From positions 248,001 through 312,000 of the forward strand of contig OY730173.1 in assembly GCA_963422465.1 (NCBI GenBank): DNA of 64,000 nt, read 5' to 3'. Source of the stretch: Lichina pygmaea. Its lineage: Eukaryota > Ascomycota > Lichinomycetes > Lichinales > Lichinaceae. This document shows, in pieces, positions 19,592 to 30,834 of the stretch (position 1 is the first letter of the stretch; each line of letters opens with the position of its first letter). Position numbers and translations under genes: made by a program. The notes below the pieces were generated by a model. That model did not search any database and was not told the DNA's origin. It worked only from the letters and a program-made list of their open reading frames with translations.

Positions 19592-20195
19592 TGTTGCAGT
19601 CTGTACTGTGCTATCCTAACCAAGTATAGGATTAAGGGTAAGATGTGGAAGGCGAGTTGGTTCTCGCAGGAGAGGAGTGTCAAGAAGCACAAAGAGGTTT
19701 GGTGGAATGTGGTGGTGGTGACACCTGATCAATAGCTTCATACAAAAGGATTGTATTGAAGTAGATCTAGTTGTCTGGATCACAACATGAGTTGAAGACA
19801 ATTGTTCTATAAGGGAACTATCACCAGACTATATAGTGCTGGCCTGTCAAGACAATCTCAATTGTCTTGACAGTCTTGACATCAAGACAGGTGAGATTAT
19901 CTTGACAGTCCCACCATGTTATGCATCCTGTGTTGAGATAGGTGAGATTGTCTCAACACTGCATGCATGCTGTGTCAAGACAGGTGAGATTGTCTTGATG
20001 CTTCCTGCACTCTGCATCAAGACTGGTGAGATTGTCTTGATGCTTCCTGCATGCTGCGTCAAGCCACCCATGTTTGTCTCAACAGTCACGTAACCCTTTG
20101 TCAGTTTGGTCACTTGACTTTCCATAGTGTCCTCTTGCCTGGCCTGCAGCCTGGTTGCTTATAAATAAGTGGCTCCCATCCCAGGGATCATAACA
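19592..20195 (-). repeat. Gypsy-A copy 1 5' LTR
   Basis: 604 bp, TGTTGCAGTC to GATCATAACA, with ACTATATAGT near 19828-19837, repeats at about 19865-20070 and TATAAATA near 20160. Confidence 0.9.
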
Positions 20196-23100
20196 TTCTA
20201 CTGTGGGAACCAAGGTCATGTCTCAACCTTCTGTCCAGTGAAAAGTATACCTGTTGTTGCCACCACCACAACCACCACCAAGTCTGCCACTGTTGAGACT
20301 ACTCCAGAGTCGGAAAACAAGTAGTCCTTGGTTATCGTCACACCCAAGGACATAAAAAGGATCTCCATGTTGGCTATCTGTCTCCAGAACAGCAATTGGA
20401 CAGCAAGTGCTTGTTTCTTCCTTGTATCCTAGATGGGAAATTCAAGTGTAATACTCTTATTGACTCTGGCTGTTCAGTATTTGGCTGTATTGGTGCTTCC
20501 TTTACGCAATCTCTTCACCAAGAACCTCTCCCCTACCCACGCACATTGTGATCATTCAATGGCAAGATGTCACAAACCACACATCTTGCCAAGACAATCA
20601 TGACCACGGCATATAGTGTGCACCAGGAAGAAGTCTCTCTCTTTGTGTCTCCTGGTCTTCACTATGATGTGATTCTGGGGATGCCATGGTTCCAGAAGCA
20701 CAGGCCACACATTGATTGGACAAACACCTTAATCATGTTCAAGTCAGATCACTGCTGATCCACATACCTCAAGTCAAACAATATCTATCCAATCTCTTTG
20801 AATCTTGAAGCCAAGATGTCTGCTGGAAAGTCTCAGGATCCCAAGCCTCTTTCTGCTATGCCAATCCCCATCAATGCTGCCGTATTTTCTCTCCTTGCTG
20901 CCAAGCCAGATCACCAGGTGTTCAGTGTTTCTCTGAGAGACATTGAGCAGGTGTTGAAGCCAAAGAAGTGTGTGGATCCTGCCACACTTCTCCCTGCTCA
21001 GTACCACAAGTTCCTGAACATCTTCAGCAAGAATAACACTGACAAGCTTCCTCCTCTACACCCAGGAGTTAACCACAAGATCAAGATGGAACCAGGAACC
21101 CAGGCACCCTCTGGACCTCTGTACAGTATAAGCAGAGAAGAACTCAAAGTTCTCAAGAAGTACCTGACAGAGAACCTGAACAAGAGCTTCATTCAAGTAT
21201 CTTCATCACCTGCTACTACACCAGTCCTCTTTGTCAAGAAGCCAGAAGGTGGATTATGTTTCTATGTAGACTACAGAGCACTCAACACCATCACCATCAA
21301 GAACTGTTATCCCCTACCACTGATCTGGGAGATGTTGGACCAGCTTTGCAAAGCTGTGTGGTACACCAAGCTTAACATTGTTAGTGCCTTCAACTGTATC
21401 TGGATGAAGGAAGGTGAAGAATAGAAGACTGTGTTCCGCACACACTCAGGCCTCTACAAATACCTTGTCATGCTCTTTGCTCTTGCCAATACTCCAAGCA
21501 CATTCCAGAACTACATCAATGATGTTTTGGGATCTGACATCCTTGACATCTTTAGCACTGCCTATGTAGATGACATCCTTGTCTACAGTCAGACACTCAA
21601 GGAACACCAGAAGCATGTCAAGCTTGTTCTCAGTCAACTACAAGATGTAAGCCTACAAGTTGATATCTCCAAGTGTGACTTTGAAGTCTATCAAGTCAAG
21701 TACCTTGGCCTTATTATTCAGTCTGCCACTGAAGACAGCTGACCCAGATCTGTGAGTATGGACCCAGCCAAGACTGATGCCATCAAGGAGTGGAAGTCTT
21801 CTGCCAGTCTCAAGGAAGTGCAGAGCTTTATTATCTTTGTAAACTTCTACCACCAGTTCATCAAAGACTTTGCCAAGCTTGCATCCCCACTCACAGCTCT
21901 GACCAAGAAGAATGTTGCCTTCAAGTGGGAAACCCCAGAGCAGCACTTGTTTGAAAGTATCAAGAAGGTGTTCAGTACTGCACCCATCCTACAGTACTTT
22001 GATCTGGAGAAGGAGTGTGTTGTTAAGACTGACACTTCTGACTACATCTCTAGTGCTGTCCTGTCACAGCCAGATCATGAAGGAGTTCTACACCCTGTTG
22101 CTTTCTTGTCACACCACCACCTGCCAGCAGAATGCAACTACAAGATCTACAACAAAGAGTTGCTGGCAATTGTCTGTGTCTTTGAAGAATAGTGAGCAGA
22201 CCTTGAAAGATCTCCAGAACCTGTCAAGGTGATCTCTGATCACAAGAACTTGGAGTACTTCATATTGTCAAAGTGCCTTTCCCACTGTCAAGCCTGTTGG
22301 AGTGAGTTCTTATCACACTTCAATTTCAAGATCAGCTACTGTCCAGGCAGTCAGTGCAAGGCTGACACCCTCACTCAATATTCCCAAGACCTTCTGTCAG
22401 ACAGTGATCCCTGTCAAGACTTCATAGAGCAAGTTGTCCTCAAGCCCAAGAATCTTGCACATTCAGAGGTTCAAGTCAAGCCCATCCAGATTCTGAGATG
22501 TTCAGAAGCTGCACCAGTTGACACTGAACCTGATGCTGCACTTTTTTCAGATGTTATCCAAGCTGCCTATAACAACCTTGCTGAAGGTGATCCAGTGGTA
22601 ACAGTGTCACAGATACTAAGGGATAGTGTCAGGCACAGTCAAGAAGTATCTCTCTCAGACTGCAGCTTGGAAAATAACTGTCTCTTCTACAAGAACTGAC
22701 TCTGGATCCCTGAGAACAATAAGCTACACCTACACCTGTTCCAAGAAGCCTATGACCAAGCAATGGCTGGCCACACTGGGATTGCCAAGACCCACAATCT
22801 CCTGTCTTGTTAGTACTATTGGCTAAAGATGGTGAACATTATACAGCAGTACATCAGAAATTGTCATGTCTGCTCTCAAGCAAAGCCTGCCTGTGATCAC
22901 CAAGGAGAGCTGCTGTCTTTTCCTGTGCCTCAGCAATGTTGGCAGGATCTGGCTATAGATTTCATTACTAACTTACCCAAGTCAAGAGATGCCTGCTTCC
23001 CTGGTGCCAAGCACATCTGGGTCATCACTGACTGTCTCACCAAAGAATATCACTTTGTGCCATGTGCTGAGATGACAACCTCACATCTTGTCTGGATGTT

Positions 23101-23711
23101 CATCCAGTTTGTTGTCTGTACCCATGGCTTGCCCAGGAGCATTGTCTCAGACAGAGAAGGTCAGTTTGTCAGCTTATTCTGGAAAGCACTCTGTGCCTAT
23201 CTTGATGTCATGCTACGACTATCCTCAGAACACTACCCAGAGACAGATGGTCAGACAGAACAAGAGAATTAGGAGCTTGAACACTACCTGAGATCCTATG
23301 TCAACTATCTCCAAGATGACTGGGTCCAATAGATTCCTCTGGCAGAGTTCACGCAGAACAACTCCCAGTCTGATTCCTCTGGCATGTCACTGTTCTTTGC
23401 CAACAAAGAGTTCTATCCACAGCTCAGCATCACACCTACAAGTGAAGCCTGCAACCAAGATGCTATGGAAATCTCTGGAGAAATAACATAGATTCTGGAA
23501 CAGTTGTAAGCTGAACTCCGACTATCCCAGAAAGCTCAAGCTCATGCTGCCAATTTGCATCAAGTCCTGTCACTATCCTATCAAAGTGGAGATCTTGTTT
23601 GGCTGAATACCAAGAACATCAGGAAACACCACCCATGCAAAAAGCTTGATGACAAGTGGATTAGACTATTCAAGATGTTGAAGACAGTCGGAAGCTGTGC
23701 CTGCTATCTGG
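20196..23711 (+). pseudogene. Gypsy-B copy 1 gag end and pol fossil
   Basis: Plus strand: gag CCHC knuckle (YCGNQGHVSTFC near 20200-20240), protease (LIDSGCSVFG near 20455; VILGMPWFQKHRPHIDW near 20670), RT (20798-21742; PLYSISREELKVLKKYL near 21120, YVDDILVYS near 21570), RNase H (about 21950-22380, ISDHKNLEYF near 22230), integrase (22700-23480; DFITNLPKSRD near 22960, ETDGQTEQEN near 23240) and the start of the C-terminal domain to 23711. Differs clearly from Gypsy-A. Many breaks; a fossil. The end of pol is at 36186. Confidence 0.85.
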
Positions 23712-23872
23712 TGTTACAACCCAGGAGGAACACAGTCTTTATATACTCACAGAAAGCAGCAGAGAGGATACTGGACAGAAGTACCAGGCAGCGTGACACG
23801 GGAACCAGTCACGTGACTGGCGAGACAAACCAGAGGGTGCTCGCCACAGCATGCGCATGCATATGCAGAAAC

Positions 23873-24010
23873 AAGTGAGCAAAGTGAGCAGAGCTCACCC
23901 AGCTCACCGCAGTGTGCATGAAAAGTGAGCAAAGTGAGCAGAGCTCACCCAGCTCACTGCAGCGTGCACGAACAAGTGAGCAAAGTGAGCAGAGCTCACT
24001 GTGCTCACAA
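23873..24010. repeat. U3 tandem repeats of GTGAGC type, about three units
   Basis: Units start AAGTGAGCAAAGTGAGCAGA at about 23873, 23923 and 23974, a 50-51 bp period. Each contains GTGAGC-AGA-GCTCAC, a dyad. The 3' LTR has more units (35657-35935), so array length differs between the LTRs of one element. Confidence 0.85.
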
Positions 24011-24030
24011 ACTGAGCACTATATAGTCCG

Positions 24031-24599
24031 GGAACCAGGCTGGCAGACTTTCTGTCAAAAGCCACACAAAAACAATCTGAAGCTCTACAAAGAGTTACAG
24101 AAAGCTGAGGCAAGTCTGCTACTGCAAATCAGGACTGGAAGAATTGGTCTGGCAAGTTTTCTTTTCAGAGCTGGAGCTCCTGACTTCCCTACCCCACTAT
24201 GTGTGTGTGGCCAAGCAGAAGAAACTGCAAAACATATCACCTCTTCATGCTCTCTTTATTCAAGACAAAGACAACAAGTCTCTTTTAATCCCCAAGACTT
24301 CACCACTATTATTTCAAACCCAGAGCTACTACAGAAGTTCTTGTACTGGTTTATGTCTTTGAAAAGACTAAACCAGTTTAATCTAGCTTTCAAACTCCAC
24401 TATTCCCAATCTAATACCTAGATTCTCTTCTCTTACCAGAAACTTCAAGATTCCTTTTGTTACATTCCCTAGTCACACCCTGCCTTCAGTTTTTATCCTT
24501 TCAAAGGTTTTCTGAAGAAGTTCACTATTAGCTAGAAGATCTGCATGGCTGTAAAGCTACTACCAGTGTAAGAATCAAATAAAAAAAAATAAAAAAAAA
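24031..24599 (+). mobile_element. LINE-A stub in the 5' LTR of Gypsy-A copy 3
   Basis: 5'-truncated LINE-A with the last ~125 codons of ORF2 (from GWQTFCQKPHKNN; CVCGQAEETAKHIT near 24210) and the A-rich tail. Duplication ATATAGTCC at 24021-24029 and 24600-24608. A few bases (GGGAA) at the 5' junction match neither LINE nor target. The insertion lies right at the LTR's TATA motif. Confidence 0.88.
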
Positions 24600-24841
24600 A
24601 TATAGTCCAGTGATAGTTCCCTTATAGAATGATTGTCTTCAACTCATGTTGTGATCCAGACAACTAGATCTACTTTAATACAATCCTTTTGTACGAAGCT
24701 GTTGATCAGGTGTCACCACCACCACGTTCCACCAAACCCCTTCACACTTCTTGACACTCCTCTCCTGGGAGAACCAACCCGCCTTCCACCTCTCACCCTA
24801 ATCCTATACTTGGATAGGACAGTACAGTACAGACTGCAACA

Positions 24842-27800
24842 CTTTGAAGACTCTCAAGGATGAGTATCTCAGAAGCAACCAACTCCAACTTCCTAAATAG
24901 AAAGATTAGTGTCACCAAGCCAGACCTGTTCTACAGTGAAAGAAACAAGGTTGACGACTGGCTTATGCAACTCCAAGTCTACTTTCAATTCCAACCAGAG
25001 ACAAAGCTGCCTCAGGAAAAGTAGCCTCTCTTTGCAACCACTTACATGAGAGGCAATGCTTATTGATGGATCAAGCCCTACGTCAACAAACATCTCTCAG
25101 GAAACAGAGACCACAACAGCACAACAGAATAGATAACAAAATGGATGTGATTCAAGGACAAGATCAAAAGGATTCTTGGACTATCTAACAAAGACAAAGT
25201 GACTATACAAATGATCCAGCACATCAAACAACAACACTCAGCCGCAGAGTACACCACACAGTTCAAACAATACTCAGTACTGACTGACTGGGACAACAAT
25301 GCTCTGATAGTCATGTACTGACATGGACTCAAGGAAAACATGAAGGATGAAATCACCTTTGATGGACAAGTGGTTGACACACTAGACAAACTCATCACAC
25401 AAGCAATCAACATTGATGACAAACTATTTGAGTGAGTGATGGAGAAACACCACGACAGAGGATACAGCCACTCTGCATGGCATGTGAGCAACCACTACAA
25501 GCTGCCTAACAAGGCACCACCACATAACCCATATAGCTATGCACCTATGGAACTGGATGCAGTCCACCACAAGGGAAGGTTCATGAAGGGAAGGAATAAC
25601 AAAAAGGGGAAAGCACTGAAGTGCTATGCCTGTGGCAAGCTAGACCACATGGTGAAAGACTGTTGTTCAAAGAACAAGGTGCACTGACAGTAACTTAATA
25701 CGCTTGATGGAGACTGGAATGTCATCAAGCCAGAGAACTCACCAGAAGAGGCTCAGCTATCTCTTGAACAATAGGATAACTACAATCAGATATTGCAAGC
25801 AGCCCACCAACTGGCAACATCAGGAGGCAAGGACCTACCAGAACAGACAGGTCAGGACAAAGGACAGGAGCCCTTAACCACCTCTGATAGGGACCAAGAC
25901 AAACCTGTGTCTATCAAAGAAGAAATACCACAAGGAAGCTATGCTTACAGCATAGACCCACGAAATCTACAGCACAGTGAACTACAGTGGAGGTTTTGCA
26001 CAAAGCACTACTGCACCTACCACAAACAACTATGAAGGTATGGAGGACATTCACCCTACCACACCACCTGCCACAAGCATTGGGTCAATTGCGAGAAGGA
26101 TGCGTGTGAGATCTATCTTTGGGACAAACACCAACACACCACATTCCCCAGGCACACACATGATTGGCACAAACACCTTATGTTTCTACAGCAAGGCAAC
26201 AACCACAACTGCTACATCAACAATTGGCAGTACTGCCTCAAGCCTGGATGTGACAAGCATCAGCAAGACAAATTCATGAACAGATTCCTCAGAACTGATG
26301 GGAATGGCTGGACCCATTGCTCAGTCAGTGGAAAGACACTTCAATCAGGAAAAGACTGAACTCCCTTGTCAAGGGGTGACATCAGGAGCTCAACAACATG
26401 ACCCCTAGCAATGCAAAGCACCTGTGATTGCCTGTGTCACTACACGCCAACACGCCAGTACAGACATACACACTTGTTGACTCTGGAGCTAGTGGAAACT
26501 ACATCTCAAGACAACTTTACAACACCCTCAGCACTGGAAGGAGACACAAGCAGTAGCCCTATCAGCTCACGATAGCAAATGAACAGACAGAGCTAGTCTG
26601 CCATGAGACACAGCCAATAGAAATAGTTACCGGACACTATGCTGAAAGGATCCACCTTGATATTGTCAAGTTGGCCACTCAGGATATCTATTTGGGGATG
26701 CCTTGACTAAAGAAGCACAACCCAGTTGTTAACTGGAGGACAGGAGTACTCACGTTTAGGAACTGCACTAACAACACAGCTCAGACCTGTTACCAGCCGC
26801 AGAAGGCATGGACAGATAAGGGAAGAAGTCCTCAGTGGAACCTCACCAACAGAAAGAACAACTCTCAAAAGAAGAGGTCTGCCTTGACAGGCACACCCCG
26901 GAACCAGGTGGCCAAACAGTCAGAGATGAAGAGAGAGGAAGTTGTTAACCCTCTGGAGATCCCTGAAGAGTACCAACCTGGGTATAATAACCTCTTTCAG
27001 GAAGAGACAATGACAGCAGTGTTGCCTAAGCACCAACCTTGGGATCATGAGATCAAGTTGCAGCCAGGGACAGAGCCAGGATTTGGACTAATTTACCAGT
27101 TATCAGAGAAAGAGCTCCAAGTACTTCGCGAGTACCTGGAGGAAAACCTGAAAAAGAGTTTTATTCGAGAATCTCAATCACCAGCAGAATACCTGATACT
27201 ATTTGCACCAAAGAAAGACAGAAGTCTTCAACTTTGTGTGGATTACAGGAAACTCAACAACATTACCATCAAGAACTGATATCTGTTGCCAAATGTGAAC
27301 AAATTGCGAGACAGGATCAGCCAAGCTACAATCTTTACCAAGCTGGACTTGAAAGAAGCATACAACCTGATACACATGAAAGAAGGAGAAGAATGGAAGA
27401 CAGTCTTCAGAACCTGATACAGACACTACAAGTATCTGGATATGCCATTCGGACTCACGAACGCACCAGCAACATGTCAAGCATTGATCAACAATGTCAT
27501 CAGAGCACACCTGGACCAAACAGCTATCACCTACCTGGACGACATTCTTGTCTACTCGAACACGTAACAGGAACATACCAAACATGTGAAGGATGTTCTA
27601 TGATGCCGACAAAAGGCAGGGCTCAAGCTCAACCCAAAGAAATGCAAGTTCAACAAACTGGAAGTTGAATTCCTCAGATACATCATAGAGATTGAAGGGA
27701 TCAAGATTGACCCTGAGAAAATCAAAGTGATTCAGTAATAGCCAACACTAACATCAGTTAAGGAAGTACAAGCTTTTCTAGAATTTGCCAACTTCAACTG

Positions 27801-29680
27801 ACAGTTTATTACAAACTACTCACAGATGGCAACACCACTGACAGAACTCACAAAGAAGGATGTGGAGTACTGGTGGACAGAGAGACAACAAAAAGTATTC
27901 CAACAGCTCAAGAACACTTACACCAAGGAACCAGTTCTCCTCAACTTCAAGACAGGCCAACCGACACAAATCAAGACAGACACTTCAGATCAGGTAGTGG
28001 GAGCATGTCTATGCTAACAGGCAGACAGCAAGTGGCACCCAGTTGCCTACTACTCACGAAAAATAACACAAGCAGAACAAAACTATGATATCCACAACAA
28101 AGAGCTACTGGCAGTCGTCAACGCACTCGAACACTGGAGAGTGTACATGGAAAGCAGTTCCAAACTCACTATTCTCACAGACCACAAGAATCTGACAATG
28201 TTCACAACAACCAAGAAGCTGAACAGATAGCAAGTCAGATAGGCTGAACTCCTAGGGCAACACAAGTTCAAGATCTTGTACACCCTTGGACAAGACAACA
28301 GGAGAGCAGACGCACTAAGCTGACAAAAAGACCACATGGAAGATGATGAACACCAAGGAACAATCTTACAGCAGGACCAGCAAGGAAACCTGGTGCCTCA
28401 ACCACAGATCAACAAGCTCACAGCAGAAGACACTGAAGAACCAATAAGGAACTACCATGATAATCCAGCACATGGTTACCCAGGAATCTCCAAGACTACA
28501 GACCTTATCCAACAGGCAGAGAACAATGTTATTAACCTCTGACAACATGTCACAAGCTACATCAGCAAGTGTCTACTATGCCAGAAAAACAAACATGGAA
28601 GATATAAGCTATACAGAGAAGGACACCCGAACATGATACCAAGAGGCCTATAGGAAGATGTGTCAATAGACTTCATCATGAAGCTACCCAAGTCCAAAGA
28701 CCCAGTCACAGGAATCACCTACAACTTGATTATGGTGATAGTGGACAGATTCACAAAATATCTAATAGCAGTACTATTCAAGAAGACCCACACAGCAGAA
28801 CAGTTGGGACACTTTTTACTGGACAGATTGGTCAGAGACCACAGAGTTCCAATCACAATCATTACAGACAGAGACAAACTCTTCACATCCAACTACTGCA
28901 AGACAATCAGTGCAGCCATGGGAACAAAGTCCAAAATATCTACAGCCTATCACCCACAAACTGAGGGCCAGACAGAGTGAGCAAACCAAGTCCTGGAGAC
29001 TTACTTACAGCATTACATCAACCAGACCTACAGCAATTGGGTACAGTTATTACCAGTGGCACAGCTGGCAATCAACCAGCACAGATCAGACTCAACAAAG
29101 AAATCACTATTTTTTGCTAATTTTGGACAACATGTGAACATCAGGATACCAAGCAGAACTTCACCAAACATGGAGAAAGCACTCCAACATGACAAGCTCC
29201 TACAACAAACACACACAATGATGAGGCACTACCTTCAAGAGACCTCAGAAAGAATGCAACATCAAATACACAAGAAATCAAAAATAGCACCTCAGCTAAA
29301 GAAGAGGGATAAAGTCTACCTCCTCACAAGAAATTGGAAAACAAAGAAACCAAAGACAAAGAAACTTGACAACATCAAGGTCAGACTATTTTCAGGCGAA
29401 GAAAAAACAGGACTAGTCAACATCAAGATACAACTACCAAGGGATGCCAGAGTCCATCCAAACTTTTATATATTGATGATTGAACCAGCTGACCAGAGCA
29501 CACCCTTGCAGGAAACATTCTATTATCAACCCGAAGAAGAACAAGAGTTTGAAGTTGAATACATCCTGGCTAGGAAAGGTCAGCAATACCTTGTCAGGTG
29601 GAAAGGATACCCAGACTTGGAAAATACCTGGGAACCACTCAAGAACCTCGCGAACTGTCAGCTTCTTCTGTGACAGTTTC
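24842..29680 (+). pseudogene. Gypsy-A copy 3 gag-pol fossil
   Basis: Plus strand: gag from about 24860 (CCHC CYACGKLDHMVKDC near 25625; C-x4-C-x2-H units near 26000-26260), protease near 26400-26900 (LVDSGASGNYIS equivalent near 26475), RT 26990-27780 (YLDDILVYS near 27535), RNase H about 27880-28320, integrase 28330-29130 (DFIMKLPKSKDP near 28670), C-terminal domain with chromodomain (YLVRWKGYPDLENTWEP near 29590). Many breaks throughout. Confidence 0.87.
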
Positions 29681-29824
29681 AGCAGGAGCAGGACTGAACA
29701 GCTCAGCCTGCAGGAGGGATGTGTCAATGACTGATCAAGTCAAATTCTCACCATCCGACTCCATCTCTTTCACCAAGCACTGAAGCTTCTGCCTTGCACA
29801 GACCTCAGCGCCCTCCAACACCTT

Positions 29825-30139
29825 TCACTTCCGAGACAGACAAGCCTGCACTGTGGCAAGTTGTTCAAAGAGTGTGTCGCATGTTGCCTTGTCAGCGGCC
29901 ACATCCTCACAGAGATTGTCCTGGGACATGTTCAGAGATTCCCAGGACACAGAGACACAAGACCTTCCGCGCTGAGTGCACACAGCACATTTCAACTTAT
30001 TGTTTTCTCCTGACATCTGGAAGCACAGACAACCACAGAGAACACAAAAGTCGCAGGGTGTACGTGAAACAAAACCCTGATTGCAGATTTGAGCAGCAAG
30101 CTGAGTTCGGCTAACAGTCGCACATGACTTTGGAGGCAT
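29825..30139 (-). pseudogene. Antisense Zn2Cys6-like ORF of Gypsy-A copy 3, diverged lineage
   Basis: 104 residues from an ATG at 30139, 44 bp inside the 3' LTR edge, facing back into the element. It keeps all six cysteines with the same spacings 2, 6, 11, 2, 6 as the copy at 4693-5193, though many other residues differ (MPPKSCATVS at the start). Over 53 codons around the cluster I count 17 synonymous and 16 replacement differences against the inner copy, far from the ratio of neutral drift. TATA at 30217-30208 on the minus strand. Shorter than the 166-residue copy. Confidence 0.65.
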
Positions 30140-30334
30140 GACCAGATTTCATCAAGATAATGAAAGATGGAGAGGAGGATAGTGTTACAACCCAGGAGGA
30201 ACACAGTCTTTATATACTCACAGAAAGCAGCAGACAGGATACTGGACAGAAGTACCAGGCAGCATGACACAGGAACCAGTCACGTGACTGGCGAGACAAA
30301 CCAGAGAGTGCTTGCCGCAGTATGCATATGCACA

Positions 30335-30834
30335 GATCAAAAACTCTTCCCAGAACCACGTTCTTCAAGGACCATCAATTTTGACAAACACCACAATTTG
30401 TCATATGTTCTGGAAAACAGCCGAGTTCCTCTCTGAAACCACCCAAACCTTAAGGTGAAAACCCATCACCTTTGAGAATCACACCTGTTTGTCAAAAGTT
30501 GTGATCTTGAATCCACGATCTTCTTCAACAACCAGCAATCTACCCACAACCAGAGAGAGAGTCTCAGGATAAGAGGAATGGTTAGAGTCTGACTGACTCT
30601 GGAGCTAGCAGAGTCTTTGGCTCAAGGAAAGTCTAGATAGGGGGTCTGGTCCCTAGTCTAGGTTAATACTTCTAGCTTTGCCCAGAGCTTAGTTGGAAAA
30701 AGCTGCCCAGGAAAGTCTAGTCTTGGGGATTGGTCCCAGGACTAGATTATTACTGCTGGGAAACCAGGTGACTCTTCTTTCTGGCAGTACTCTGCAGACA
30801 GGAAACACCCAACCAGTGCCAAACAATCTCTAAC
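30335..30834 (+). other. LINE-A 5' UTR
   Basis: About 500 bp without a long frame, matching 60682-61180 on the minus strand. Contains direct echoes of CAGGAAAGTCTAG and CTAGTCTAGG at 30640-30750. LINE-B has an alignable leader at 62634-63212. It should hold an internal promoter, but I recognise no motif. Confidence 0.6.

Larger units (their letters stand above)
1032..20195 (-). mobile_element. Gypsy-A copy 1 (outer), minus strand, inserted in Gypsy-B gag
   Basis: Bounded by TTCTA at 1027-1031 and 20196-20200, a perfect 5 bp target-site duplication. LTRs are 1032-1634 (3') and 19592-20195 (5'). Internal order read on the minus strand is gag (19591-19181, 14070-12950), protease (12911-12736, 12298-12130), RT (11648-10596), then RNase H, integrase and chromodomain (4048-2121), and an opposite-strand ORF (1679-1993). 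It hosts a younger Gypsy-A, two LINE-A stubs, a SINE and an X/LINE-B chimera. LTRs differ by roughly a tenth by eye, mostly CpG-type transitions, so it is old. Coding regions have many breaks. Confidence 0.9.
23712..24841 (+). repeat. Gypsy-A copy 3 5' LTR, split by LINE-A
   Basis: LTR sequence 23712-24030 and 24600-24841; TGTTACAACC to ACTGCAACA. Reverse-facing TATA near 23737-23746 (read GTATATAAAG on the minus strand), three units of a ~50 bp GTGAGC repeat at 23873-24010, sense TATA palindrome at 24019-24027. Confidence 0.88.
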
